Notes: generated by a model not told the origin, from the sequence alone. Counted from the stretch's first letter, positions 55,901-64,000 are shown. The stretch: 64,000 bases of DNA from Bacteroidales bacterium (GCA_015709215.1 JACCQN010000001.1:124001-188000), one strand, 5' to 3'. Numbers and translations: made by a program.

Positions 55901-57552
55901 AAGATGATCCTTACGAAGGCGTTTATGCAGCCAAATCAGGTACGATCAGCGATAGCCAAAGCTCGCAAATTATGGTTAGTTATGAAGCCGGAAGCACCGA
56001 TACCGTTTCATTTTTCTACAAAGTATCATCAGAAGCCGATTACGACAAGCTAAAATTCTATATCGACGGCACCAAAGTTGGCGAATGGAGCGGTAATATA
56101 TCCTGGACTAAAGCCAGCTATCCTGTTGAAGAAGGCCTGCATCAATTCCGATGGGAATATTCCAAGGATGGCTCTGTTTCAAATGGCCAAGACTGTGCCT
56201 GGATTGATTTTGTGGTTTTGCCTCCGGAAATCACCACAGTAGCATGGGCAGGCTATGATGCTGAAACCTGTGAATCAGAAGCTGTTCAGCTGGAAGGCTA
56301 TGTTGATCACTATGAAAGCTTTAGCTGGAGCACAGCAGGTGATGGCACATTTGATGACGCAAGCGCTCTTAATCCTGTTTATACTCCCGGTGAAGCTGAT
56401 GTGGAAAATGGCAGTGTTGTTATTTCCCTGACAGCTACTGGTGAAGATGATCCAGTAACGGATGAAATGCTGTTACTTATCCATCGGGCACCACAACTGA
56501 TTTTTGGAGAAGAAGCTGCCATTTGCGCCGGCGAAAATTATATTTTCATTGAAGGTGAAGCTATCAATTATGAAAGCCTGCTTTGGACCAGCAGTGGCGA
56601 CGGCGTTTTTGAAGATGAAACAGCCGTTTTACCCGTTTACATTCCCGGCGAGGAGGATATCACGAATGGATCTGTAAACTTAACGCTTGAAGCTACTTCA
56701 ACAGGAATATGCGAAAGCACCAGCACAATTTTCAACCTGATGATACATGCTTTGCCCACGGCTCAGATCAGCGGCGACCAAACCATTTGCGAAGGCGATG
56801 AAGCTATCGTAACGCTTAACCTTACCGGTCATTCGCCCTGGCAGGTGATGTTTGAAGGTTATATTGATCCTACAACTGTTGAAACAGAAACATTTGAAAT
56901 GATAATGACACCAACAGAGCCGATGAGCATAACGCTAACCCATGTTGCAGATGGCAACGGCTGTATGAATATCGCTGAAGGTACTGTTACCATTGAGATG
57001 GATTATGCACCTGAAAGCCCAGCAATTCCTGAAGGACCAGTTTCGCTTGACCTTTACGAAGTCACAAGCAGCGATTACAGCATTGTCGAAGTTGCTGATG
57101 CGGAATCTTACGAATGGGCACTCATTCCAGAAGAGGCAGGCGTTTTGACAAACGAAATGAATCAGGCCAACATCGTATGGAATGCAGAGTTCAGAGGTGA
57201 AGCCACATTAAATGCAAAAGCCATCAACAATTGCGGTGAGAGCGATTGGAGCGAAAGTTTGACAATCGAGCTCTTCAGTACAATTGGTCTGAATGAGTTT
57301 GCGAACGGACAGTTAAAAGTTTATCCAAATCCTGCCGCTACGATCTTAAATCTGGAGATTAACAGCGCAGAGAACAAAGCTGTTGTGAGCCTCAGCAATC
57401 TTTTAGGAAAAGAAATCTGGAAAGAAGAGATCACAACGCTTGAGGCACAAACTGTCCAAATTCCGATCAGCACGCTGCAAAACGGAGTTTATATCCTGAA
57501 CTATCAAACAAAAGCTGCAAACAGTAGTATTCCTGTGATGATCAGGAAATAA
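52963..57552 (+). CDS. Gingipain-like C25 cysteine peptidase, type IX cargo
   Basis: 1529 residues. Signal peptide (to about LQAQ, residue 26), a propeptide-like N-terminal domain, then a caspase-like C25 domain with the catalytic pair His495 (HRDHG) and Cys527 (SVNCLTG). After that come two domains with CARDB-like repeats (DCGEDILLDIALKN, DPGETAFMHFNFEN), a concanavalin/MAM-like sandwich around 950-1085 (DDPYEGVYAAKSG), three Ig-like modules near 1094, 1176 and 1262, and a type A sorting domain from ~1451 (VYPNPAATILNLEI). In P. gingivalis and relatives such proteases mature other surface proteins or degrade host/food protein. It is monocistronic with its own terminator. Confidence 0.9.
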   Translation: MKNRSTFHLTSLLAFLLLITVGLQAQSLHFQFENNSSKEGFKLESSRSNSAVIRHSIPQMTIENLELEQATGQVISLNRIYLPNNAGAPNLPGSSRYIAIPEGATARLEILSYQKEVIENIDLLPAAPIQLDTDDSPADYSKDMRIYSKDGLYPAEPFLLSPVEEIRGVDVVMLGITPFQYNPVQKQLIVYHDIQFEVVFEGGNGQFGDNRLRSKYWDPIIMDMVLNHDQLPTISYTKSGQSNRETGAEYLIVIPDNEDFAAWADSIRLFRVHQGISTMIVDVNDIGGNTVAAFEAYFNDAYYNWDTPPSAVLLLGDYNTNGTQGLISHMLSDHPGGYNPYISDNPFSDVTGNNLPDIAFARITATNAAQLELMINKFLNYERNPPVNQGFYDNPVTAMGWQTERWFQLCSEVINGFWEHGLGKSPVRENAIYSGSPGGAWSSNANTSQVVNYFGPMGLDYIPANTSHLTDWGGNASRINNDINNGAFMVQHRDHGYEGGWGEPDYGNSDINGLSNDDLTFVWSVNCLTGKFNYGSESFAEKFHRHPFGAVGIVAATEVSYSFVNDVYVWGAYDNMWPQFMPDYGSNPPARAIFPSFANAAGKIFLEQSSWPYNPQHKPITYNLFHHHGDAFLNIYSEMPQDLAVNHMPVLLSGLDMFEVTVEEGAWIALTVGDEIIGTAEAVDGTTQVPISIQEPETQIRIVITKQNYFRYEQIIECIPPDGAYVIFNENIIHDAAGNENGQIDCGEDILLDIALKNVGSENATAVSAILTTESPFVTITQNEATFGEIPAGEIMMLDEIFAFTVADSIADNLKIPFEITMNSEDESWTSTFILTAYAPEFKIGNYTVDDSQGNNNGRLDPGETAFMHFNFENTGHCDASATTIMLSMINPFIEVVSDNIEFENIAALSSQEAIFEVFVNPASPVGVAAEFLVNLESDPYSAEKSFTTKIGLIVEDFESGDFESFGWLFSGNQPWQLTEDDPYEGVYAAKSGTISDSQSSQIMVSYEAGSTDTVSFFYKVSSEADYDKLKFYIDGTKVGEWSGNISWTKASYPVEEGLHQFRWEYSKDGSVSNGQDCAWIDFVVLPPEITTVAWAGYDAETCESEAVQLEGYVDHYESFSWSTAGDGTFDDASALNPVYTPGEADVENGSVVISLTATGEDDPVTDEMLLLIHRAPQLIFGEEAAICAGENYIFIEGEAINYESLLWTSSGDGVFEDETAVLPVYIPGEEDITNGSVNLTLEATSTGICESTSTIFNLMIHALPTAQISGDQTICEGDEAIVTLNLTGHSPWQVMFEGYIDPTTVETETFEMIMTPTEPMSITLTHVADGNGCMNIAEGTVTIEMDYAPESPAIPEGPVSLDLYEVTSSDYSIVEVADAESYEWALIPEEAGVLTNEMNQANIVWNAEFRGEATLNAKAINNCGESDWSESLTIELFSTIGLNEFANGQLKVYPNPAATILNLEINSAENKAVVSLSNLLGKEIWKEEITTLEAQTVQIPISTLQNGVYILNYQTKAANSSIPVMIRK

Positions 57553-57573
57553 GTAAATGTCAATTGAATCTTT

Positions 57574-57609
57574 AAAAAGACTGTGCTGAAAAGTGCAGTC
57601 TTTTTTTTT
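57574..57609 (+). terminator. Terminator of the C25 protease gene
   Basis: AAAAAGACTG (57574-57583) and CAGTCTTTTT (57596-57605), a perfect 10-bp stem followed by more T, 21 bases after the stop. Confidence 0.85.
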
Positions 57610-57719
57610 AGTATCTAACCAGATATTGATTAATCCCAAGCTTCTCAAAAACCAAAACCCATGCAAAAAAGACTATGCAAGCATACTTTTTTTCCTTTAA
57701 ATGAGTGAATTTGATTATT

Positions 57720-58209
57720 AAAAAAGAGGAGCTCCAGTACGATCAAAGTAAAATTTAAAGCGCAATTAAATGCCAAAGATGCGTTTCAAGCAAAAGGAAA
57801 AAGTGTTGCTTTTAAGCTGATTTTACTCCTTTTTACGAGCATCGCCTTTATTTTTTATGGATATTTTCATACGCTGTTGTCCGGTATATTTCACAGAAAA
57901 AAGTTGAAAAAGTCTGAATATGAATACCGAAGCACTCATTAATGCTGACCTGCCCAAGTCAGGAAAATGCTTAGCCGATTCAGTAGATCACGGTTAACTT
58001 CTTTGTGGGAACTAAAGGAACCTGATGATTCGAATAATGAGCAATTTAAACTTTTGCAACATCTTGTTGTAAACAACGAAGAAAATTTATGGTGCTACAC
58101 TGGCTTTTGAGGCGTATTAATATGATTCCACACCAAAATACAACGCCCCTTATTTTCTTTTACAAAAAATGGAAATAGCCTTCACAAATCTGGATGATAA
58201 GAAATAGGA
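57720..58209 (+). pseudogene. Probable decayed gene of unknown family
   Basis: The 57553-58221 gap contains, on the plus strand, ~60 codons reading FKAQLNAKDAFQAKG ... VAFKLILLLFTSIAFIFYGYF, a stop, MNTEALINADLPKSG in another frame, and later GATLAFEAY, a stop, and STPKYNAPYFLLQKM in that same frame. The pieces have protein-like composition and one membrane helix, but no family was recognised and the relation between pieces is a guess. Confidence 0.35.
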
Positions 58210-58221
58210 ATACTTCAGTAT

Positions 58222-59058
58222 CTATTGTCTCAAAATAAAAGTATAGGTAATAGTACCCTTTTGAAGGTCAATAGCCGTTGGGTCTTCACTAAAAGTGGAT
58301 TTGTAGGCAGCACGCACGGCAATATTACGCAGGTTGGGGTCAATAATTGTAGTGCCTTTGGGGCTAACAGACGCACGCTTTACGATGCCTTGCCGATCAA
58401 CCCAGATATCCACCACCACATCACCCTGCTCTCTGAATTGTTCTGTTGGCTTTTCCAGATATTTGGCTCCACGGCCACCTAAGCTAAATGCTGGTCCGTC
58501 GCCTTTCCCACCTTGTCCATCATAACGTTTTACATCCCGAAGACCTTCCGGGCGTCCCTGATCTCCTGCTTGTCCGGTAATGCCTTCTGATTGGGGCGAC
58601 TGACCAGCGGCACCTTTAAAAAGTGCGCGCTCATTAACTACCGGTTTGGGCTCTTCTTTCGCGGGTTCTGGCTCTTCCTGCGGCTGAACTTCAGGTTCCG
58701 GCTCAGGCTCCACTATTTCTTCCTGTTTTAAGGGCTCCTCCGTTTCTTCCTGCTTAACTTCTTCTATCTGAGGAACTTCTTCATTTTCAGCCGTAACAAT
58801 CTCTTCTTCAATAACTTCTTCAACAATTTCCTGAACCGGAGGTTGCGTTACCTGCGCAACATTCTGAATAGGGTCGTCGGGTTGCACCCATCCCAATCCC
58901 AGATCGGAGTAACCCAAATCTACCTCAACACCTTCCTCACCGGGAAGCGGCAAAGGTGTGGTTAAAGCCATAAAAAGCAAGGCAAGCAAAAGCCCTGAAT
59001 GGAATATTATTGTTCCAATCAATGCTCTTCTGCGATCCCTATCTTTAAATATTTTCAT
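58222..59058 (-). CDS. tonB: TonB-family energy transducer
   Basis: 278 residues. Cytoplasmic start KDRDRRRALIGT, one membrane helix (about 15-35), a long Glu/Pro-rich linker (repeats of EEI, PEPEPEVQPQEEPEPAKEEPKP) spanning the periplasm, and a C-terminal TonB-like domain (GDVVVDIWVDRQGIVKRASVSPKG ... GTITYTFILRQ). It carries force from the ExbB-ExbD motor to outer-membrane receptors. Third gene of the exbB-exbD-tonB operon; its start overlaps the exbD stop. Confidence 0.92.
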   Translation of the reverse strand: MKIFKDRDRRRALIGTIIFHSGLLLALLFMALTTPLPLPGEEGVEVDLGYSDLGLGWVQPDDPIQNVAQVTQPPVQEIVEEVIEEEIVTAENEEVPQIEEVKQEETEEPLKQEEIVEPEPEPEVQPQEEPEPAKEEPKPVVNERALFKGAAGQSPQSEGITGQAGDQGRPEGLRDVKRYDGQGGKGDGPAFSLGGRGAKYLEKPTEQFREQGDVVVDIWVDRQGIVKRASVSPKGTTIIDPNLRNIAVRAAYKSTFSEDPTAIDLQKGTITYTFILRQ

Positions 59059-59468
59059 TGTTTAGCGGAAGTTGCTAATATTACTTTATGTTTCTGTCCG
59101 GTTTTCTGATTGATTTTGTTCACTGCATCTATCACATTAACAACATATTGCACGGCAACAGTTTTATCTGAGCGCAGCACTACGGTAGCTTCCTGTTGCC
59201 CTCCTATTCCAGCTGCTAGCCTGCGCTCGAGCTCGTCAACATTTACGCGGCTTTCGCCAACAAAATACTGATTATTCTGATCGATATAAACAGTGATAGT
59301 CTGTTTGGCCATCGTTTTGCTTTCACTTGAGGGCAGCAACAACTTGATGGCATTTGGCGCAACGAGTGTTGAAGTAAGCATAAAGAAAATCAGCAATAAA
59401 AACACCAGATCCGACATGGATGCCGTACTAAAATTTACATTGCGTTTATTTCTGGTTTGAATAGCCAT
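59055..59468 (-). CDS. exbD: Biopolymer transporter ExbD
   Basis: 137 residues: short cytoplasmic start, single helix with the essential aspartate (ASMSDLVFLLLIFFML), and a periplasmic domain (IDQNNQYFVGESRVNVDEL, VVLRSDKTVAVQYVVNVIDAV). ExbD is the proton-conducting partner of ExbB. It sits between exbB (12 bp) and tonB (4-bp overlap). Confidence 0.94.
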   Translation of the reverse strand: MAIQTRNKRNVNFSTASMSDLVFLLLIFFMLTSTLVAPNAIKLLLPSSESKTMAKQTITVYIDQNNQYFVGESRVNVDELERRLAAGIGGQQEATVVLRSDKTVAVQYVVNVIDAVNKINQKTGQKHKVILATSAKQ

Positions 59469-59480
59469 AGTTTGAATCTT

Positions 59481-60185
59481 TTAGCGTGCTGGTTCGTGCA
59501 ATACATCCATAAATTCTGTTGCGCGTGCTTCGAGCAAGTAAACTACCTTTTCTATTCTGGATACCAAAATATTGTAAAATATATAAGCCAGAATACCTAC
59601 GATTAAACCACCGATGGTAGTAATCATTGCCTGGTAAATCCCGGAAGAAAGTAAAGCAATATCGATATTATTTCCGGCCATCGACATATCATAAAAGGCT
59701 CTTACCATGCCCATTACAGTACCCAAAAAGCCAAGCATCGGAGCCGCTCCGGCAATAGTAGCCAAACCAGCAACACCTTTCTCAAGCTTGCTCACCTCCA
59801 GTTTTCCCACATTTTCGATGGCGGCATTGATATCATTCAAAGGCTTGCCAATGCGCGAAAGTCCCTTTTCGATCATCCTGGCGATCGGTGTTTGGTTATT
59901 CTTGCAAAGCGCAACGGCAGCGTCCAGTTTTCCGGCATGAATAAACTCTCTGATATCATTCATAAAGTGCTTATCCTTTCCGGAAGCCCTTGTGATAACC
60001 AGATATCGTTCGATAAAAATATACACTGCGATGATGGAAAACACACCTAAAACGGCCATTATCCAACCACCCTTCATGGCAAGATCAAGGATAGAAAGTC
60101 GGAGTTCTCCTTCCTGTGCTTCGAGCACAGCCCCACCCAAATCGTTGGAAGCTGATTGCACCTGCAATAAAAAAGCTGTAAGCAT
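59481..60185 (-). CDS. exbB: ExbB/TolQ-type proton channel protein
   Basis: 234 residues from the ATG at 60185. The frame is open to 60248, but the extra 21 residues are polar and basic and not expected; the chosen start gives MLTAFLLQVQSASNDLGG. Three membrane segments: LAMKGGWIMAVLGVFSIIAVYIFIERYL, LATIAGAAPMLGFLGTVMGMVRAF and ISTIGGLIVGILAYIFYN-like (MITTIGGLIVGILAYI), with the family's TxxG/APLLGLLGTV-type second helix. First gene of the exbB-exbD-tonB motor operon. Confidence 0.92.
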   Translation of the reverse strand: MLTAFLLQVQSASNDLGGAVLEAQEGELRLSILDLAMKGGWIMAVLGVFSIIAVYIFIERYLVITRASGKDKHFMNDIREFIHAGKLDAAVALCKNNQTPIARMIEKGLSRIGKPLNDINAAIENVGKLEVSKLEKGVAGLATIAGAAPMLGFLGTVMGMVRAFYDMSMAGNNIDIALLSSGIYQAMITTIGGLIVGILAYIFYNILVSRIEKVVYLLEARATEFMDVLHEPAR

Positions 60186-60301
60186 AAGTTTAATTTTATT
60201 GTAAAAGTATTTTGATTTTCCCTTCAATGCGAGAATATCTCCCGTCAATTATCAAATTTTCCCTGTTAAGATAACTGGTTTTCGCCAGCTTTAGTATATT
60301 T

Positions 60302-61375
60302 TCAGATCAAAGAAGGATGCCATATTTCTCCACTGCAACTATCAGAGGTTGCTCCCGTAACAGATGCCAGTACATTTACTTCATTACGAATTTTTAAAAC
60401 ACCCAGAAACGCAAATATCAATGCTTCCTTGAAGTTGAGGAGAACTTCATCTGCAACAATAATTTCTGCCTTTGTTTGCCTCGTCAATTGCCGTATCAAA
60501 TAAGCATTCAGCGCTCCGCCCCCACTCACCAATACCCTGCTTACCTTCCACTTGTCAAACTCCGTTTTTATTCGCATCACAAGATGCTGAACAAAAGTAT
60601 GAGCAAGGTTTTCGGCCTGATCCTGATAATCAGCAAACAATGGCTTTTGATCTATTTCAAAAAACTCCCTCCCCAAAGATTTTGGCGGCATTCTTTGATA
60701 ATAGGCATGATTTTCCAAGGCTTCAAAAAGAGATGGAATAAATTTACCGTTTTGTGCAAGAGTACCATCAAAATCCATTTCAAGACCTTTAAACCCAGCA
60801 ATATAGTTTAAAGCCTGATTGGCAATACAAATATCATAAGCTAATCGTTTTCCATCGCGTTCAAAGGACAAATTGGCAATTCCTCCAATATTGAGACAAC
60901 AATCGTACTCGGAAAACAAAAGCTTATCGCCAATTGGAACCAATGGAGCTCCCTGTCCGCCTTTGGCAACATCTTCTGATCTGAATTGGTTGATAACCGT
61001 CAAGCCACAGGCATCCGCCAAAGCCTGACCATTTCCTATCTGCAGGGTAAAAGCATCTTCTGGCCGGTGAAAAATAGTGTGCCCGTGCGATGACACAAAA
61101 TCTGGTTCGAGATGATTCTCCTCAACAAATTTCCTGACCTCTTTTCCCAAAAAGTTGCCATAAGCTTTATCTAGCTTTTCGAGCTCTGCAGCAGAGGAAT
61201 GGTAAGCTTCGGAAAGCTTTATTGTCCATGATTTGGGATAAGGCACAAAACGACTTTTTTTTATCACATATTTCCATACCTCTTTTTCCCTGAAAAATTC
61301 AGTCGCAACCAAATCAATCCCATCCAGAGATGAACCCGACATCAAACCAATGACCAAATATTTTTTTTGAGGCAT
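60302..61375 (-). CDS. anmK: Anhydro-N-acetylmuramic acid kinase
   Basis: 357 residues, family length about 370. AnmK cleaves the 1,6-anhydro ring of anhydroMurNAc and phosphorylates it, returning it to cell-wall recycling. Motifs: the N-terminal GLMSGSSLDGIDLV phosphate-binding loop, SSHGHTIFHRP, IGNGQALAD, LNIGGIANLSF, MDFDGTLAQNGK and VLVSGGGALNAYL. Its ATG overlaps the murF stop by one base (TAATG), so it is coupled to murF, a sensible pairing of peptidoglycan recycling with synthesis. Confidence 0.95.
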   Translation of the reverse strand: MPQKKYLVIGLMSGSSLDGIDLVATEFFREKEVWKYVIKKSRFVPYPKSWTIKLSEAYHSSAAELEKLDKAYGNFLGKEVRKFVEENHLEPDFVSSHGHTIFHRPEDAFTLQIGNGQALADACGLTVINQFRSEDVAKGGQGAPLVPIGDKLLFSEYDCCLNIGGIANLSFERDGKRLAYDICIANQALNYIAGFKGLEMDFDGTLAQNGKFIPSLFEALENHAYYQRMPPKSLGREFFEIDQKPLFADYQDQAENLAHTFVQHLVMRIKTEFDKWKVSRVLVSGGGALNAYLIRQLTRQTKAEIIVADEVLLNFKEALIFAFLGVLKIRNEVNVLASVTGATSDSCSGEIWHPSLI

Positions 61376-62667
61376 TACAACAGGGGCAAAAGTTTCTCCA
61401 AACGTATTCCACGGGAAGCTTTTATCAGAATGTCATATCCTTTCGGTGCATCTTCTTCCAATCTGCTAATAAGCTCCTCAACTTTATTAAAATGAAGCCA
61501 GTCATCGCCTGAATAAACCTTCCCAAACTCATGGCCGACCAGTATCACATTTTTAAATCCCAGATCAATCACCAGCTTCAGGATATTGGCATGTTCGGCT
61601 TCGCTGTCATTTCCAAGCTCGAGCATATCGCCCAAAATGAGCATGGAACGCTGGCCACAACGTTTTGAAAAATTGATCAGCGCTGCTTCCATACTAGTAG
61701 GATTAGCATTGTAGGCATCCATCAAAAGCTGATTTTTCTCTGTTTCAATGATTTGGGAACGATGATTGGCAGGAATGTATTTTTCGAGCGCCTCCACGAT
61801 ATCGTCCTTTTCCACCTCAAAGTAATTACCCATGGCAACCGCTGCCATAATATTCTCGAAGTTATACTGCCCAACAATCTGCGTTTGAATCATAGCCTGA
61901 TGTGTGTGGTATTCCCAAACTACAGCAAGATAAGGATCGTCGGCAACAAGCTCGCCATACACTTCGGCTTTGTTGTCGTAACCATAGGTAAAACGCTTGA
62001 TATTAGCAGAAAGTTGATCCAGCAATTCATTGCTTGTATTTACAAACAATTGCCCGCCATGATCGTCAATGTATGCATAAAGTTCGCTCTTGGCATTAAT
62101 CACTCCTGTGAAACCTCCAAAACCTTCCAAATGAGCCTTTCCAATATTGGTAATCAATCCAAAATGTGGCATTGCCAGCCGACATAAAGCTGCTATTTCG
62201 CCCTGATGGTTTGCTCCCATCTCGATTACAGCAAGCTCAGTATCCGGTGTCAGCTTTAGTAAAGTGAGCGGAACGCCAATATGATTATTAAGATTACCCT
62301 GCGTAAAAAGAACCTTGTATTTTTTAGATAACACAGTTGCAATCAGTTCTTTGGTTGTTGTTTTTCCGTTAGACCCCGTGATGGCAATCACTTTGGCCGA
62401 CATTGACTTTCGGTGCATGACAGCCAGTTGTTGTAAAGCTTTTAAGGTGTCATCGACCACCCAAACCTTAGGATGATCTTCAAATTCTGACAAATCAGAT
62501 ACAGCAGCAATCGCACCATTATCAATTGCCTGAAAGACAAACTGATTTCCATCAAAATTATCGCCTCTCAGGGCAAAAAAAATCGCTCCTTTCTCCAGCT
62601 TACGGCTATCCGTACTCACTTTTCCATGCTGCAAAAAAAGCGCATAAAGCGTCTCCAGTGTTTTCAT
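61375..62667 (-). CDS. murF: UDP-N-acetylmuramoyl-tripeptide--D-alanyl-D-alanine ligase
   Basis: 430 residues. MurF adds D-Ala-D-Ala to the muramoyl tripeptide in the cytoplasm. The N-terminal domain has VSTDSRKLEKGAIFFALRG; the ATP loop is TGSNGKT (residues 97-103); the central domain has LNNHIGVPLTLLKL, VIEMGANHQGEI and ITNIGKAHLEGFGG; the C-terminal domain has DAYNANPTSMEAAL and LGDMLELG. It lies between gldJ (upstream, separated by a terminator) and anmK. The gldJ-murF order is also known from other Bacteroidota. Confidence 0.96.
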   Translation of the reverse strand: MKTLETLYALFLQHGKVSTDSRKLEKGAIFFALRGDNFDGNQFVFQAIDNGAIAAVSDLSEFEDHPKVWVVDDTLKALQQLAVMHRKSMSAKVIAITGSNGKTTTKELIATVLSKKYKVLFTQGNLNNHIGVPLTLLKLTPDTELAVIEMGANHQGEIAALCRLAMPHFGLITNIGKAHLEGFGGFTGVINAKSELYAYIDDHGGQLFVNTSNELLDQLSANIKRFTYGYDNKAEVYGELVADDPYLAVVWEYHTHQAMIQTQIVGQYNFENIMAAVAMGNYFEVEKDDIVEALEKYIPANHRSQIIETEKNQLLMDAYNANPTSMEAALINFSKRCGQRSMLILGDMLELGNDSEAEHANILKLVIDLGFKNVILVGHEFGKVYSGDDWLHFNKVEELISRLEEDAPKGYDILIKASRGIRLEKLLPLL

Positions 62668-62743
62668 TTTATGGGATTAAAGTCAAGGAAACAAAAATAC
62701 CCGATTTGCTGTACACAATTTCAAAGGTTAGAAAAATTTCATC

Positions 62744-62773
62744 AAAAAAGCCCCGTCGGATGACGGAGCTTTT
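62744..62773 (-). terminator. Terminator of gldJ
   Basis: Minus strand GCTCCGTC (62770-62763), short loop, GACGGGGC (62757-62750), then six T (to 62744). It lies 19 bases after the gldJ stop, so murF probably has its own promoter or depends on readthrough. Confidence 0.8.
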
Positions 62774-62791
62774 CAAGTATCTTAGTTGGAT

Positions 62792-64000
62792 TTACCTGCT
62801 AACCAACGAGCTGCCAACTTTATTCATGGCACAGCGAAAACCAATTGAGCTTGCCGACTCATCCTCGTTCAGGAAGCGACGTGTTCCAGGACTCAGGTAA
62901 TAAGGTCCGTCAGCCCAGGATCCGCCCTTATAAACACGGGCTTTATCAGATATCAAAGAAGTAACGCCATATTCATACATTTGATTGGTCATCTCCTTCT
63001 GATCCTCAGGAGGCGTACCCCAATCATCCTGAATTGACGACATAAAATCGCCATCACCATAGTTTACGTTATAACCACGACGGTAATTTTTGCGATTGGC
63101 AGCTTCTTCCGGAGTAACCTCAACATACACCATTCGGCCTAGCGAGTCTTTTTCGGCAAGGAAACCGTCAGCATCACGTTTTTTATTGGTAAAAATATTT
63201 CCTCTATAAGGATTATAATCAGCTACATCTTCAAAAGTTAAAGGGCGATACACATCAAGCACCCATTCCGAAACATTGCCTCCCATATTGTACAAACCAT
63301 AATCGTTTGGCCAGTAAGAGCCAACAGGAGCAGGCAAATCGGCTCCATCATTCAGGCTGCCTGCAACGCCCATATAATCACCTCTTCCTCTTTTAAAGTT
63401 GGCGACAAAGCTTCCATAAAATTTATTGTCGTCAGTCCTTAATCCATCACCATTCCAGGGATAAACACGTCTTTCAACCACACGTTCCTGCATGGTATTC
63501 CCAATCAAGCCAAGGGCAGCATATTCCCATTCTGCCTCGGTGGGAAGCCTGTATTTTGGAAGCAATAACCCATCTTCAAAACGTACATTACGCACGCCTG
63601 TTCCACTTGGGTCAAGATCTTGTTTACCATCTTTAATAAGGCCTTCGTATTGGCCTGCCAGGTATGCCTCGGTATTAAAATTATTTTTATTCTTCTGATC
63701 AGGATCAAAATCCAGAATACCGGCTTTGATCAGCAGCATTTCATTTACGCGATCGGTACGCCAGTTGGCATAGTCATTAGCTTGCAGCCAGGTTACGCCA
63801 ACTACGGGGTAATCGTGATATGAAGGATGCCGAAAATAAACTTCAACAAGTGGTTCGTTGTAGGATAGCCTGTTGCGCCAAACAAGTGTATCAGGCAGTG
63901 CACGTTGCACCACCAGTGGAAAATCCTGTCCATAAACCCTGTTTAACCAGTAAATGTATTCCAGATAGTCCAAATTACTCACTTCGGTTTGATCCATATA
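62792..64000 (-). CDS. gldJ: Gliding motility/type IX lipoprotein GldJ (N-terminus outside window)
   Basis: The frame is open to the window edge, so about 402 C-terminal residues are visible; full GldJ has ~560. It belongs to the formylglycine-generating-enzyme/SUMF1 fold family. Seen: YMDQTEVSNLDYLEYIYWLNRVYG, YPVVGVTWLQANDYANWR, YRLPTEAEWEYAA, YGLYNMGGNVSEWVLDVY and the end RVYKGGSWADGPYYLSPGTRRFL, EDESASSIGFRCAMNKVG. This ending and the linkage to murF favour GldJ over GldK. GldJ stabilises the GldK/GldN ring of the type IX apparatus and is needed for gliding in Flavobacterium. The catalytic cysteine pair of the true enzymes is not evident. Confidence 0.87.
   Translation of the reverse strand, partial: YMDQTEVSNLDYLEYIYWLNRVYGQDFPLVVQRALPDTLVWRNRLSYNEPLVEVYFRHPSYHDYPVVGVTWLQANDYANWRTDRVNEMLLIKAGILDFDPDQKNKNNFNTEAYLAGQYEGLIKDGKQDLDPSGTGVRNVRFEDGLLLPKYRLPTEAEWEYAALGLIGNTMQERVVERRVYPWNGDGLRTDDNKFYGSFVANFKRGRGDYMGVAGSLNDGADLPAPVGSYWPNDYGLYNMGGNVSEWVLDVYRPLTFEDVADYNPYRGNIFTNKKRDADGFLAEKDSLGRMVYVEVTPEEAANRKNYRRGYNVNYGDGDFMSSIQDDWGTPPEDQKEMTNQMYEYGVTSLISDKARVYKGGSWADGPYYLSPGTRRFLNEDESASSIGFRCAMNKVGSSLVSR

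Noticed and set aside
1-64000. tRNA, rRNA and insertion sequences
   Set aside because: I looked through the gaps for tRNA T-loops, terminal inverted repeats and transposase motifs and saw none; a covariance-model scan would be needed to exclude small RNAs.

Overview
The window reads as chromosomal DNA from a member of the Bacteroidota, most likely an anaerobic, Bacteroidales-like lineage. The evidence is an rnfBCDGEA operon in the order seen in that phylum, parts of the type IX secretion/gliding apparatus (PorQ, GldJ), several secreted proteins with C-terminal type IX sorting domains, a long NusB, a YfhO-type membrane protein, and promoters that match the Bacteroidota -7 box TAnnTTTGY instead of sigma70 boxes. 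No Shine-Dalgarno-rich starts, tRNA, rRNA, CRISPR array or intact insertion sequence was found.

Layout. 1-2.9 kb: end of a NupC-type nucleoside transporter, then thyA and folA and a lipoprotein, on the plus strand (nucleoside uptake and dTMP/tetrahydrofolate synthesis). 2.9-7.7 kb: a conserved secreted protein, an orphan signal peptide, gcvT and a dipeptidyl-peptidase III. 7.8-17.6 kb (minus): the Rnf ion-pumping ferredoxin:NAD oxidoreductase with its RseC-like partner. A type IX cargo gene with its own terminator sits between rseC and rnfB; an SDR and a lipoprotein follow. 17.8-20.0 kb (plus): small DUF4783-like gene, nadC, YihY/BrkB membrane protein. 20.0-21.2 kb: a decayed type IX cargo gene bounded by a perfect 23-bp palindrome. 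21.3-30.9 kb: a small surface-glycan cluster (UDP-GlcNAc 2-epimerase, glycosyltransferases, methyltransferase, flippase, a glycerol-3-phosphate dehydrogenase and YfhO). 31.1-36.9 kb: rpmH, pepD, an aminotransferase, then the minus-strand run porQ-recF-dciA. 37.0-38.0 kb: a decayed DUF1028 gene. 38.1-46.0 kb (minus): aconitase, a DUF5060 glycoside hydrolase, nusB and an unusual GT2/sugar-transferase fusion. 46.2-48.1 kb: remains of a YeiH-type exporter and a periplasmic-binding protein. 48.3-57.6 kb: a small outer-membrane barrel, an LruC-domain lipoprotein with Ig-like repeats and a 1529-residue gingipain-like C25 protease, the last two transcribed divergently. 58.2-64.0 kb (minus): gldJ (partial), murF, anmK, exbB, exbD, tonB.

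Most genes are core metabolism, envelope and secretion genes. I do not see a convincing undescribed defence, mobile or biosynthetic system. The more unusual features are four recognisable decayed genes and two weaker remnants spread over the window, Ig-like modules shared by two secreted proteins 37 kb apart, a cargo gene splitting rseC from rnf, the GT2 fusion with a stripped phosphoglycosyl-transferase domain, and the palindromic repeat. All functional calls rest on reading translated motifs by eye; no database search was run.
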